A stretch of DNA of 64,000 nucleotides from Mycolicibacterium grossiae (GTDB taxonomy: Bacteria > Actinomycetota > Actinomycetes > Mycobacteriales > Mycobacteriaceae): the NCBI RefSeq assembly GCF_008329645.1, contig NZ_CP043474.1:5084001-5148000 (forward strand), in the 5' to 3' direction. The notes beneath the pieces were generated by a model. That model saw only the letters and a program-made list of their open reading frames with translations, did not search any database and was not told where the DNA came from. Below, piece after piece: positions 1 to 7,351 of this stretch. The number at the start of each line of letters is the position of its first letter. Position 1 is the first letter of the stretch. A program made the position numbers and the translations under genes.

Positions 1-449
1 GTCACGGCATGGCCGGCCGGGAAGATCCGCGGGCCGACGTGCCAGCCCTGGTCGATCGCGCGCATGAGCGCGACGTCGAGCAGGTACCCCCCAGTCTTGA
101 CCATGAGACCGAGATTCCGCACGGTGGTGAACCCGGCATCGAGCGTGGTGCGGGCATTCACGGCGCCGCGCAGCGTGCGGTAGGCCGGATCGTCCTGCAC
201 GCCGTGCATCGGGCTCGGCAGGCCCTCGGGACCGCCCGGACCGCCGATGAGCAGGTTCAGTTCCATGTCCATCAGACCCGGCAGCAACGTCACGTCGCCG
301 AGATCGTGGACCTGCGCCGCCTCCGCCGGCTCCACGGCGGGGTTGACCGCCGTGATGCGGTTGCCCTCGATCACCAGCACGGCGGGCGAGCGCACCACGC
401 CGGCCTCGACGTCGGCCCAGCGGGCCGCACGCAGGACGGTGACGGTCAC
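1..449 (-). CDS. Amidohydrolase with altered HxH motif (partial, C-terminus outside window)
   Basis: N-terminal ~149 residues of a metal-dependent hydrolase of the imidazolonepropionase/Xaa-Pro dipeptidase type; the rest lies left of base 1. The GTG start at 449 overlaps the stop of the small protein before it (GTGA), so the two are translationally coupled. It matches the amidohydrolase at 38569-39828 closely, sharing LLPGLMDMExNLL, VQDDP and TTVRNLGL. Where family members have PGxxDxHxH, this protein reads GLMDMELNL: both histidines of the first metal motif are gone. Substrate unknown. Its position after a Rieske oxygenase suggests hydrolysis of an amide, lactam or lactone made or exposed by oxygenation (inference). 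Confidence 0.85.
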   Translation of the reverse strand, partial: MTVTVLRAARWADVEAGVVRSPAVLVIEGNRITAVNPAVEPAEAAQVHDLGDVTLLPGLMDMELNLLIGGPGGPEGLPSPMHGVQDDPAYRTLRGAVNARTTLDAGFTTVRNLGLMVKTGGYLLDVALMRAIDQGWHVGPRIFPAGHAV

Positions 450-787
450 GGCACCGGCTCGGAGTCGCAATTCAAGGACGTCGCACCGGAATCCGGTACC
501 CGCGGCTGCTTCCAGCACTCGACGGGGAAGGACACCATGATCATCGAGTAGAGCAGGTGCATCAGGTTGAGCACGTCCTCGGGCAGGTCGTCGAGGGGAA
601 ACTTGTCACAGAAGGCGATCGCCTCCTCGGCCCGCGGCGTGATGGCGTCGTAGAACGCCTGCATCTCGCGCATGGAGGTGGCGAGCCGCTTGGCGTAGCG
701 CTCCCCCTCCGAGCCCAGGCACCAGTCGGAGAAGCGCTCCAGATCGGCGAATTCGACGGGCAGCAGCGACGTCTGGCTGACGGTCAT
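446..787 (-). CDS. Small conserved protein of unknown family next to Rieske oxygenase
   Basis: 113 residues, soluble, no signal peptide or membrane segment. I do not recognise a family. It is paralogous to the protein at 38237-38566: both have EFADLERFxDWCL near the N-terminus, ERYxKRL, a PxxxxPED segment, MVSFPxExWKQPRV and an EPV end. It lies 5 bp downstream of the Rieske alpha gene and overlaps the amidohydrolase start. Size and constant position suggest an accessory or beta-like subunit of the oxygenase, but no similarity to the NTF2-like beta subunits of classical dioxygenases is visible. Function is inference only. Confidence 0.85.
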   Translation of the reverse strand: MTVSQTSLLPVEFADLERFSDWCLGSEGERYAKRLATSMREMQAFYDAITPRAEEAIAFCDKFPLDDLPEDVLNLMHLLYSMIMVSFPVECWKQPRVPDSGATSLNCDSEPVP

Positions 788-792
788 CGCCC

Positions 793-2058
793 TCACACCT
801 CGACTGTCTTGCGACGGTAGTCCGCCACCCAGGCGGCAGTCTCGGAGTGCAAGTGCCGGATGAGCACTTCCTGGTCGCACAGCACGAAGTCGTCGAGCAC
901 CCGCGACTCGATCATGCTCTGCGTCGCCTCGAGGGTGTTCGCGTCCTGCAGGCCGTACTCCTTGAACGACACCGCCGCCAACTCCTGAGCGATGCGCTCG
1001 CGCGGGGTGCGCGGCTCCGGGAAGTAGACCGTGCCCTCGAAGACGTGCGTGTTGTGCGACGTCGGCCAGTAGTGATACGTGAGGTACCACCCCTGGCCCC
1101 AGAACAGGATGACGAAGTTCGGGAAGAGCTGAAACGAATCGAGCCCCCACGGCTCGCATTTCGCCGGGTTGAGACCGGCGGGCATCGCGCCGAGGTCCTG
1201 GGCGTCCCACGGACCGAACAGTCCACTGCGGCAGATGTCTTCGATGGGCTTGCGCATCTCGTCGGCCATCTCCCAGGCCCGCACTCCGGAGGTGCTCACC
1301 AGGCGGTGTGGCCCCTCGATGCGGTAGTGCGGCGCTTCGAACCCTGCCTCGGCGGCGGCCTTCGAGTACGCGGTCGGCGACTGGTTCGCATGCAGTACCG
1401 GTGCGTGGTAGAACTCCTGGAACGCGTCCATGTAGAGCTTCCAATTGGCCTTGACCTCGGACTGGTAATGCCAGCGCGAGGTCATGCGTTCGAAGGGATA
1501 GCCCTCGAGATTCGTGATCATGGGTCCCAGGAAGTCGCGCAGGGACTGCTCGGGTTCGGCGGCGAAGTTGACGAATACGAAGCCCTCCCAGACGTCGCAG
1601 TGCACCTCGACGAGGCCGTAGCGGCTCTTGTCCAGGTCGAAGAACTCGCCTTCCTGCTGCACGAAGGTCAGGTTGCCGTCGAGGTCGTAGCGCCAGGCGT
1701 GGTACTTGCAGGTGAACTGTCGGCAGACGCCGCTGGTCTCCTCCAGCGGCATGTCGTTCCACACCAGCTTGTTGCCGCGGTGCCGGCAGATGTTGTGGAA
1801 GGTCTTGATCTCCCCGCTCGTCGTGCGCACGACGATGATCGAGGTGTTGACGACCTTCAGCTCCTTGGTGAAGTAGCTGCCCTTGCGCGGGATGCGCTCC
1901 ACGCGGCCGACGTTGAGCCATGCCCGCCGGAACACGGCTCTGCGCTCGACCTCGTAGAACTCCGGGTCGATCGAGTCCTCGTAGGACACCGGTGCCGTGC
2001 CGAGTTCGGGATAGTGCTCGGTCCAGCTGCCCTCGGGCGGTTTCGGGAATCGGGCCAT
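793..2058 (-). CDS. Rieske non-heme iron oxygenase, alpha subunit
   Basis: 421 residues. The N-terminal Rieske domain has the [2Fe-2S] ligands C91-x-H93 (CRHRG) and C117-x2-H120 (CKYH). The C-terminal catalytic domain carries the mononuclear iron motif around 211-223 (DAFQEFYHAPVLH, ligands H218 and H223), with a likely Asp ligand late in the protein. Such enzymes use electrons from a ferredoxin/reductase, not encoded nearby, to hydroxylate a substrate. The ATG at 2058 has AGGAGG upstream at good spacing, so longer upstream frames were not used. Similar throughout to the protein at 36898. Substrate unknown; the N-terminal PKPxxGSWTExxPELGTAPV is shared by both copies. Confidence 0.93.
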   Translation of the reverse strand: MARFPKPPEGSWTEHYPELGTAPVSYEDSIDPEFYEVERRAVFRRAWLNVGRVERIPRKGSYFTKELKVVNTSIIVVRTTSGEIKTFHNICRHRGNKLVWNDMPLEETSGVCRQFTCKYHAWRYDLDGNLTFVQQEGEFFDLDKSRYGLVEVHCDVWEGFVFVNFAAEPEQSLRDFLGPMITNLEGYPFERMTSRWHYQSEVKANWKLYMDAFQEFYHAPVLHANQSPTAYSKAAAEAGFEAPHYRIEGPHRLVSTSGVRAWEMADEMRKPIEDICRSGLFGPWDAQDLGAMPAGLNPAKCEPWGLDSFQLFPNFVILFWGQGWYLTYHYWPTSHNTHVFEGTVYFPEPRTPRERIAQELAAVSFKEYGLQDANTLEATQSMIESRVLDDFVLCDQEVLIRHLHSETAAWVADYRRKTVEV

Positions 2059-2224
2059 CGTCGCCTCCTGGTGGGTGGGAACCCTGCTGCCGCCACTCGC
2101 GAACCGCGTCGGATCGAACACGCGCAGCTGACGTTTCGCCATTTCGGAGGAGCCGGCACGGCCGACGGTATATGCTTCGCCGAGCAATCGCAAGTAGTTG
2201 ATATTGAGCCGGAGGTCTCGCGGA

Positions 2225-3679
2225 GTGCACGTCGACGAGCTGTACATCGGTGGACGGTGGCGCTCACCGAGCACCGACGGCCACATCGAGGTCGTCTCCC
2301 CGCACACCGAGGACGCCGTCGCCCGCGTCGCGGCCGCCGGGCCCGCCGACGTCGACGCCGCCGTCACCGCCGCCCGCGCGGCCATCGATGGGGGCCCGTG
2401 GCCGCACACTCCGCCGGCGGAGCGCATCGCCACCCTCCGGCGGCTCGCGTCCGCCTACGGCGCCCGGCGAGAGGAGATGGCGCAGACCATCACCGCTTCG
2501 ATCGGTGCCCCCATCTCGTTCGCTCGGCGCGCGCAGGTGGCCCTGCCGTGCTCGATGATCGAGGCCTTCTGCGACCTCGCCGAGGATCACCCGTGGCGGG
2601 AGACGCGCGCCGGCCGCTATGGCGCCGACGTGCACGTGCGACGCGAGCCGGTGGGCGTGGTGGCCGCGATCGTGCCGTGGAACATGCCGCAGTTCCTCAC
2701 GATCACCAAGCTCGTCCCCGCGCTGCTCGCGGGGTGCGCCGTCGTGCTCAAGCCCGCGCCCGAGTCACCGCTGGACGCACAGCTGCTCGCCGAGATCCTC
2801 GACGAGGTGGGGCTGCCGGACGGCGTGGTCAGCGTGCTGCCCGGCGGCGTCACGGTCGGCGAGGCACTGGTGGGCCATCGCGGCGTCGACAAGGTGTCGT
2901 TCACCGGCTCCACCGCGGCGGGCCGCGCCGTCGCCACGGCGTGCGCGGGCGACCTGCGGCGCGTCAGCCTGGAACTCGGCGGCAAGTCCGCCGCGATCGT
3001 GCTCGACGACGCCGACCCCGCGACCGTCGCCACCGGCGTCCGCGCCGCCAGCCTGTCCAACAGCGGCCAGATCTGCAATGCGTTGACGCGCATCCTCGTT
3101 CCGCGGACCCGGGCCGACGTGTTTACCGCGGCGCTCGCCGCGGAGATGGACGCACTGACCGTGGGCGATCCCACCGACCCGGCGACGCAGCTGGGGCCCC
3201 TGGTCGCTCGACGTCAACAGGAGCGGGTCACCGGGTACATCGAGCAGGGCAGCGCCGACGGCGCACGTCTGGTGACCGGCGGGACGGGCATGCCCGACGG
3301 CGTCGACCGCGGCTGGTACGTCCGGCCGACGCTGTTCGACCGGGTCGACAACGCGATGGCCATCGCGCGCGAGGAGATCTTCGGCCCGGTCCTCGCGGTG
3401 CTCCCCTACGCCGACACCGAGGATGCCGTCCGCATCGCCAACGACTCCGACTACGGCCTGGCCGGATCGGTGTGGACCGACGACGACGACCGCGGCCTCG
3501 CCGTCGCCGCGGCCATCCATACCGGAACCTTCGGCGTCAACCAGGGCTACACCATGGATCCGTTCGCCCCGTTCGGCGGAGTCAAGGCCAGCGGGTACGG
3601 CCGCGAACTGGGCCGTGAGGGCATCGACGGCTACACCGACACCAAATCGATCGCCGTGGCACCGAGAAGGAGCGCCTAG
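2225..3679 (+). CDS. Aldehyde dehydrogenase (NAD(P)+)
   Basis: 484 residues, standard ALDH length. Visible catalytic set: N153 (PWNMPQ), K176 (VVLKPAPE), the NAD loop FTGSTAAG, the general base E250 in LELGGKS, and nucleophile C284 in SGQICNA. It oxidises an aldehyde to the acid (or CoA ester) in the cytoplasm. The GTG at 2225 was chosen because GGAGG precedes it; a TTG 27 bases upstream keeps the frame open but has no better ribosome site. First gene of a five-gene operon reading away from the Rieske cassette, with 165 bp of shared divergent promoter region. The two units probably act on the same substrate class (inference). Confidence 0.92.
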   Translation: MHVDELYIGGRWRSPSTDGHIEVVSPHTEDAVARVAAAGPADVDAAVTAARAAIDGGPWPHTPPAERIATLRRLASAYGARREEMAQTITASIGAPISFARRAQVALPCSMIEAFCDLAEDHPWRETRAGRYGADVHVRREPVGVVAAIVPWNMPQFLTITKLVPALLAGCAVVLKPAPESPLDAQLLAEILDEVGLPDGVVSVLPGGVTVGEALVGHRGVDKVSFTGSTAAGRAVATACAGDLRRVSLELGGKSAAIVLDDADPATVATGVRAASLSNSGQICNALTRILVPRTRADVFTAALAAEMDALTVGDPTDPATQLGPLVARRQQERVTGYIEQGSADGARLVTGGTGMPDGVDRGWYVRPTLFDRVDNAMAIAREEIFGPVLAVLPYADTEDAVRIANDSDYGLAGSVWTDDDDRGLAVAAAIHTGTFGVNQGYTMDPFAPFGGVKASGYGRELGREGIDGYTDTKSIAVAPRRSA

Positions 3680-3681
3680 AC

Positions 3682-4464
3682 ATGACGACCGTCCGCAATC
3701 CCGAACCCACCGCGGCCCGGCCGTGGGCGCCGCACCGCGCCCGCATCTACTTGGGCACGGCGGTGTTCACGTTCGCGGTGTTCCTGTTCATGACCATCGG
3801 CGTGGCCACCGGTCTGGTGGAGCCGACGTTCACCGCCGACGTCGTGGCCAACCTGCTGTTCGGCATCCCGGTCCTGTTGCTCCCGCTGGTGATCCTCTGG
3901 GACGCGCCGGGTGAGCGGCGGACGAAGCTGGACAAGGCATCCGAGCTGACGCTGTTCTACCTGCCCTACACGGCCGGCAGCCAGATCGGCTACGAACTCG
4001 TGTTCCTCGTCGGCCACCCGCTGGGCCTGTGGGCGCCCACCGACGACCCGGGCTGGAAGTGGTTGTGGTGGCAGTACGCACTCGCCGACACCCGCTACGT
4101 CAGCGGCAATCCGTGGATCTTCGCCCTCGAGGTGGTCGGCGTGCTGACCGGCGTGACGGTCTTCGTCGCGTGGTCGCGGCTCATCACACCCGAACTGCCG
4201 CTGGAGTCCCGCATCCGGTGCCTCTGGGTGGCGTTCGCCGGCGTCGCGGTGTTGATGAGCAGCACCGCGGTCTACTTCCTCGCCGAGGTCGGCGCCGGCT
4301 TCGCCAACATCGGCCAGGGCGCGTTCGGCTTGTGGTTCAAGTTCATCGGCGAGAACGTCCCGTTCATCGTGCTTCCGCCCCTGGTGCTCTACGCCACCCA
4401 CCTGCAGATCGATCACCTCACCCGCCGCGCCGGTCCACGCCAGGACGACGTCACGACGGCGTGA
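3682..4464 (+). CDS. EBP/EXPERA-like polytopic membrane protein
   Basis: 260 residues with about six hydrophobic segments (roughly 22-45, 54-73, 89-113, 146-164, 180-200, 222-242). From memory of human emopamil-binding protein (sterol delta8-delta7 isomerase), the middle aligns well: WxxYAxxDxRYxxG at 130-142, then VYFLAEVGAGF near 197-207 against LYFLTEHRDGF, and ENVPFIVLP near 224-232. Active-site equivalents appear to be Q101 in place of His, E105 and E150 kept, and N225 kept. A bacterial EXPERA-family protein, possibly a double-bond isomerase or lipid-binding protein of sterol- or terpenoid-like substrates. It sits 2 bp after the aldehyde dehydrogenase. Confidence 0.75.
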   Translation: MTTVRNPEPTAARPWAPHRARIYLGTAVFTFAVFLFMTIGVATGLVEPTFTADVVANLLFGIPVLLLPLVILWDAPGERRTKLDKASELTLFYLPYTAGSQIGYELVFLVGHPLGLWAPTDDPGWKWLWWQYALADTRYVSGNPWIFALEVVGVLTGVTVFVAWSRLITPELPLESRIRCLWVAFAGVAVLMSSTAVYFLAEVGAGFANIGQGAFGLWFKFIGENVPFIVLPPLVLYATHLQIDHLTRRAGPRQDDVTTA

Positions 4465-4490
4465 CGGTCACGCACGAGAAGGGGAGCACG

Positions 4491-5396
4491 ATGCTCGACG
4501 GCCAGAAGATCCTCGTCACCGGCGCGACCGGCAAGATCGCCTTTCCGATCGCCCGTGCGCTGGCGGGTCGCCACGAGGTGTGGGGGGCGGCGCGGTTGCG
4601 CGACCCCGCGGACCGCGCACGGCTCGAGGACGCCGGAATCCGTCCGCTGCCACTCGATCTCGCCGACGGCGACCTGTCCGGCGTGCCCGCCGACGTCGAT
4701 TACGTCTTCCACGCCGCGGTCGATCCGGGGCTCGACGACTGGACGCGGTGCGTCGAGACCAACGCCCAGCGATCCGGAGACCTGCTGTACCACTGCCGCG
4801 CGGCGAAGGGCTTCGTGCTGTGCAGCACCGGTTCGGTCTACGGCTACCAGGGAAGGCGCCCGCTGGCCGAGTCGGATCCACCCGGCGTCCCGCTGCGCTC
4901 CAACTACAGCTTCTCGAAGGTCGCCGCCGAAGCGGTGTGCACCTGGATCGCCAACCGCTTCGGCGTGCCGCTGAGCATCATTCGCATCTGCTCGACCTAC
5001 GGCCCCGAGGGCGGCGCGCCCGCCGACCGGCTCGAGGCGATCCTCGCCCGCCGCCCGATCCGGCTGCATCCCGATCGACCGAACAACTACCACCCGATCT
5101 ACGAGGACGACTACGTCGCGTTCGGCATCCGCGCCATGGAGATCGCGAGCACGCCGCCCGAGGTCGTCAACTGGGCAGGCAGCGAAACCGTGAGCGTCGA
5201 GGAGTACTGCGCCTATCTCGGCGAACTCGTCGGCATCGAGCCGATCTTCGAGTACACCGACACCGCGCACACCCCGCTGTGGCCGGACGTCACCCACATG
5301 CACGAGGTCCTGGGCCGCACCGCCGTGCCCTGGCGCGAGGGGTTCCGCCGGATGGTGGCGGCCCGGCATCCCGAACTCGTCGGCGGGCAGCGATGA
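4491..5396 (+). CDS. NAD-dependent epimerase/dehydratase (extended SDR)
   Basis: 301 residues. N-terminal Rossmann motif VTGATGKIA near residues 8-16, then VFHAAV after the fourth strand, an STGSVYG segment with the catalytic Ser, and the YSFSK Tyr/Lys pair. Family members oxidise or epimerise hydroxyl groups with NAD(P), including steroid and terpenoid alcohols. Two starts are possible: ATG 4491 with AGGGGAG in front, chosen here, or GTG 4461, which overlaps the stop of the EBP-like gene and adds ten residues. It overlaps the next gene by four bases (ATGA). Confidence 0.88.
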   Translation: MLDGQKILVTGATGKIAFPIARALAGRHEVWGAARLRDPADRARLEDAGIRPLPLDLADGDLSGVPADVDYVFHAAVDPGLDDWTRCVETNAQRSGDLLYHCRAAKGFVLCSTGSVYGYQGRRPLAESDPPGVPLRSNYSFSKVAAEAVCTWIANRFGVPLSIIRICSTYGPEGGAPADRLEAILARRPIRLHPDRPNNYHPIYEDDYVAFGIRAMEIASTPPEVVNWAGSETVSVEEYCAYLGELVGIEPIFEYTDTAHTPLWPDVTHMHEVLGRTAVPWREGFRRMVAARHPELVGGQR

Positions 5397-6166
5397 CGGC
5401 GTCGCCCACGGAGCTGCCGGGCACGGAGCTGCCGGGCACGCCGTCCGACGACGTTCCCGACGTCCTGGCCGCGGGCCGGGGCGACGTCACGACGCTCTTC
5501 GTGTCCATGGCGACCCGGCACCCGCAGGGGCGCGATGCGGAGTACCTGCGGTGGCACACGCTCGACCACCGGCCCGAACAGCACCGCCTGACTGCGGTGC
5601 GCGCGTCGCTGCGACTGGTGTCGACGCCCGAGTGCCGTGCCGCCCGGCTCGCCGGGGATGCGCGCTTCGACGCCGTCGACCACGTCATGACGTACTTCTT
5701 CACCGATCCGTCGGGGATGCAGCCGTTCCTCGACCTGTCCGCCGCGCTCGGCGCGGCCGGCCGCAAGCTCGCCCTGCTGCCACCGGTCGAACGCGGGGTG
5801 TACGACGTCGCCGCCAAGGCCGCGGCGGGCCGCGCCAGGATCGGTGCCGACGTGCTCCCCTGGTGGCCGGTACGCGGCGCCTTCTTGATCCTGGGTCTCG
5901 AATCCCTGCCCGCCGCAGCGCTGCTGGAGGTCGACGGTGTGATCGGCGTGTGGTCGGCGACGACGCGCGCCGTGCCGGCCCGTCTCGCCAGCGCCCCGGC
6001 CGGCCGGCACCTCGCGTACTGCTTCCTCGACGACGACCCAGTTGCCGTGGCCGCGCGGCTGGCACCGGTCCTCGACCGGCACACCGCCGAGACCGGCACG
6101 GCTCCGCTGTTCGCGGCCCCGTTCCACCCGGTGGTACCGCACGAGTGGAGTCGTCATGTGCCCTGA
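5393..6166 (+). CDS. Unknown protein, possibly EthD/ferredoxin-like dimeric barrel
   Basis: 257 residues, soluble. No family recognised with certainty. The first half has a RxxEYxRWHxxDHxPEQH pattern and a hydrophobic FDAVDHVMTYFF strand that recall EthD-like dimeric alpha/beta-barrel proteins; the second half appears to be a diverged repeat of the fold (inference). The N-terminus carries ELPGTELPGT, encoded by a 15-bp direct repeat at 5409-5438. It overlaps the upstream SDR by four bases and ends 12 bp before the LLM oxidoreductase, so it belongs to the same operon. Confidence 0.75.
   Translation: MTASPTELPGTELPGTPSDDVPDVLAAGRGDVTTLFVSMATRHPQGRDAEYLRWHTLDHRPEQHRLTAVRASLRLVSTPECRAARLAGDARFDAVDHVMTYFFTDPSGMQPFLDLSAALGAAGRKLALLPPVERGVYDVAAKAAAGRARIGADVLPWWPVRGAFLILGLESLPAAALLEVDGVIGVWSATTRAVPARLASAPAGRHLAYCFLDDDPVAVAARLAPVLDRHTAETGTAPLFAAPFHPVVPHEWSRHVP
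5409..5438 (+). repeat. 15-bp tandem direct repeat in coding sequence
   Basis: Two identical copies of CGGAGCTGCCGGGCA in tandem, adding one ELPGT unit to the N-terminus of the protein at 5393. Length is a multiple of three, so the frame is kept. Confidence 0.9.
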
Positions 6167-6178
6167 GCCGGAGGCGCC

Positions 6179-7126
6179 GTGCGCATCGGCATGATGGTCG
6201 GCTCCGACCGCGAGCGACCCCGCCGAGACCGGCTGGCCGGCCTGCTCGCCGACGGCGCCGACGCCGAGGCCGCCGGCTTCGCGTCGTTCTGGTTCCCGCA
6301 GGTTCCCGGCTACCTGGACGCGATGACGGCGCTGGCGCTGCTCGGAGCGGCGACGTCGCGCATCGAACTCGGCACGGCCGTGGTCCCGGTCCAGACCCGG
6401 CATCCGGTCATCCTGGCGCAGCAGGCGCTCACCACGGCGCTGGCCTGCGGCGGCCGCTTCGCCCTCGGACTCGGCGTGTCTCACGACTGGATCATCGACG
6501 GCCAGCTCGGGTTGTCGTACGAACGACCCGTTCGCCAGTTGTCCGATCACCTCGACGTGGTGCTGGCGGCCCTGGCCGGCCCGGGGCCGATCGAGGTGCG
6601 CAACGACCACGTCCGCGTGCGGGCGACCGTGGACGTCGCGGACGCGACCGGGATACCGGTCCTGCTGGCCGCGCTGGGCCCCACGATGCTGCGGATCGCC
6701 GGCGAACGCGCCGACGGCACGATCTTGTGGATGGCCGACGAGCGCGCGATCGCCGAGCACGTCGTCCCGAGGATCACCGCCGCCGCTGCCGGGCGGCCGC
6801 GGCCCCGCGTCGTCGCCGGCATCCCCGTCGCGCTGTGCCGGCCCGGGGAGGTGGCCGACGCGCGCGCCATGGCGAGCGACGTCCTCGGCCATGCGCACCA
6901 TTCCCCCAACTACGTCCGGCTCCTCGAGCACGGCGACGCCGAGGACGTCGGCGACACGATGGCCGCGGGTGACGAATCGGCCGTGCTGGCCCGGCTACGG
7001 GCCTACCGCGACGCCGGCGTCACCGACCTCGCCGCTCGGATCATCCCGGTCGGCACGGACCCCGCGGCGCGGGACGCATCGCGCCGTCGAACACGGGACT
7101 TCCTGGCCTCGCTGGCAGCGTCGTAA
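6179..7126 (+). CDS. Luciferase-like (LLM) F420/FMN-dependent oxidoreductase
   Basis: 315 residues with the bacterial-luciferase TIM-barrel pattern: MRIGMM start, FASFWFPQ, SRIELGTAVVPVQTRHP near 61-77 and GRFALGLGVSH near 93-103. In mycobacteria most proteins with the QTRHP strand use coenzyme F420 to reduce or dehydrogenate small organic substrates; that cofactor is inferred. The GTG start at 6179 is 12 bp after the previous stop and preceded by GGAGGC. Last gene of the operon starting at 2225. Confidence 0.88.
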   Translation: MRIGMMVGSDRERPRRDRLAGLLADGADAEAAGFASFWFPQVPGYLDAMTALALLGAATSRIELGTAVVPVQTRHPVILAQQALTTALACGGRFALGLGVSHDWIIDGQLGLSYERPVRQLSDHLDVVLAALAGPGPIEVRNDHVRVRATVDVADATGIPVLLAALGPTMLRIAGERADGTILWMADERAIAEHVVPRITAAAAGRPRPRVVAGIPVALCRPGEVADARAMASDVLGHAHHSPNYVRLLEHGDAEDVGDTMAAGDESAVLARLRAYRDAGVTDLAARIIPVGTDPAARDASRRRTRDFLASLAAS

Positions 7127-7137
7127 CCCGCTGCCCT

Positions 7138-7314
7138 TCAGCCACTTCGACGCAGGGTCGCGACCGCGACGCAGCATCCCACCGCCAACGCGAAGACGCC
7201 GACCACGACGTGCCGGAGCCCGCCGGTCGCGACGTGGGCCCAGATCTGCAGCCCGCCTGCGGTGAGCGCCAGCACCGCGAACAGCAGAGCGGCGATCCGT
7301 AGCGGCCGGGTCAT
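7138..7314 (-). CDS. Small two-helix membrane protein (58 aa)
   Basis: ATG at 7314 to TGA at 7138. The 58 residues begin MTRPLRIAALLFAVLAL and form two hydrophobic segments (about 6-25 and 35-53) joined by a short polar loop, with an Arg-rich C-terminus (LRRSG). Codon use shows the normal GC-rich third positions. No family recognised. It lies convergent to the LLM gene, 11 bp from its stop, and upstream of the 3' end of the pyruvate carboxylase transcription unit on the same strand. Confidence 0.55.
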   Translation of the reverse strand: MTRPLRIAALLFAVLALTAGGLQIWAHVATGGLRHVVVGVFALAVGCCVAVATLRRSG

Positions 7315-7351
7315 GGGATCCAGTGTGCCCGCGAGCCGTGCTGCGGCGCCG

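Noticed and set aside
793..2058. Assignment of the Rieske proteins as KshA (3-ketosteroid 9-alpha-hydroxylase)
   Set aside because: Rieske and iron motifs are generic; length and surrounding sequence do not match what I know of KshA, and no KshB or steroid core genes are near.
847..3618. 923-aa plus-strand open frame over the Rieske and aldehyde dehydrogenase genes
   Set aside because: It is antisense to the Rieske gene and out of frame with the aldehyde dehydrogenase; its product is Arg/Gly/Val-rich with no family pattern. Shadow of GC-biased coding.
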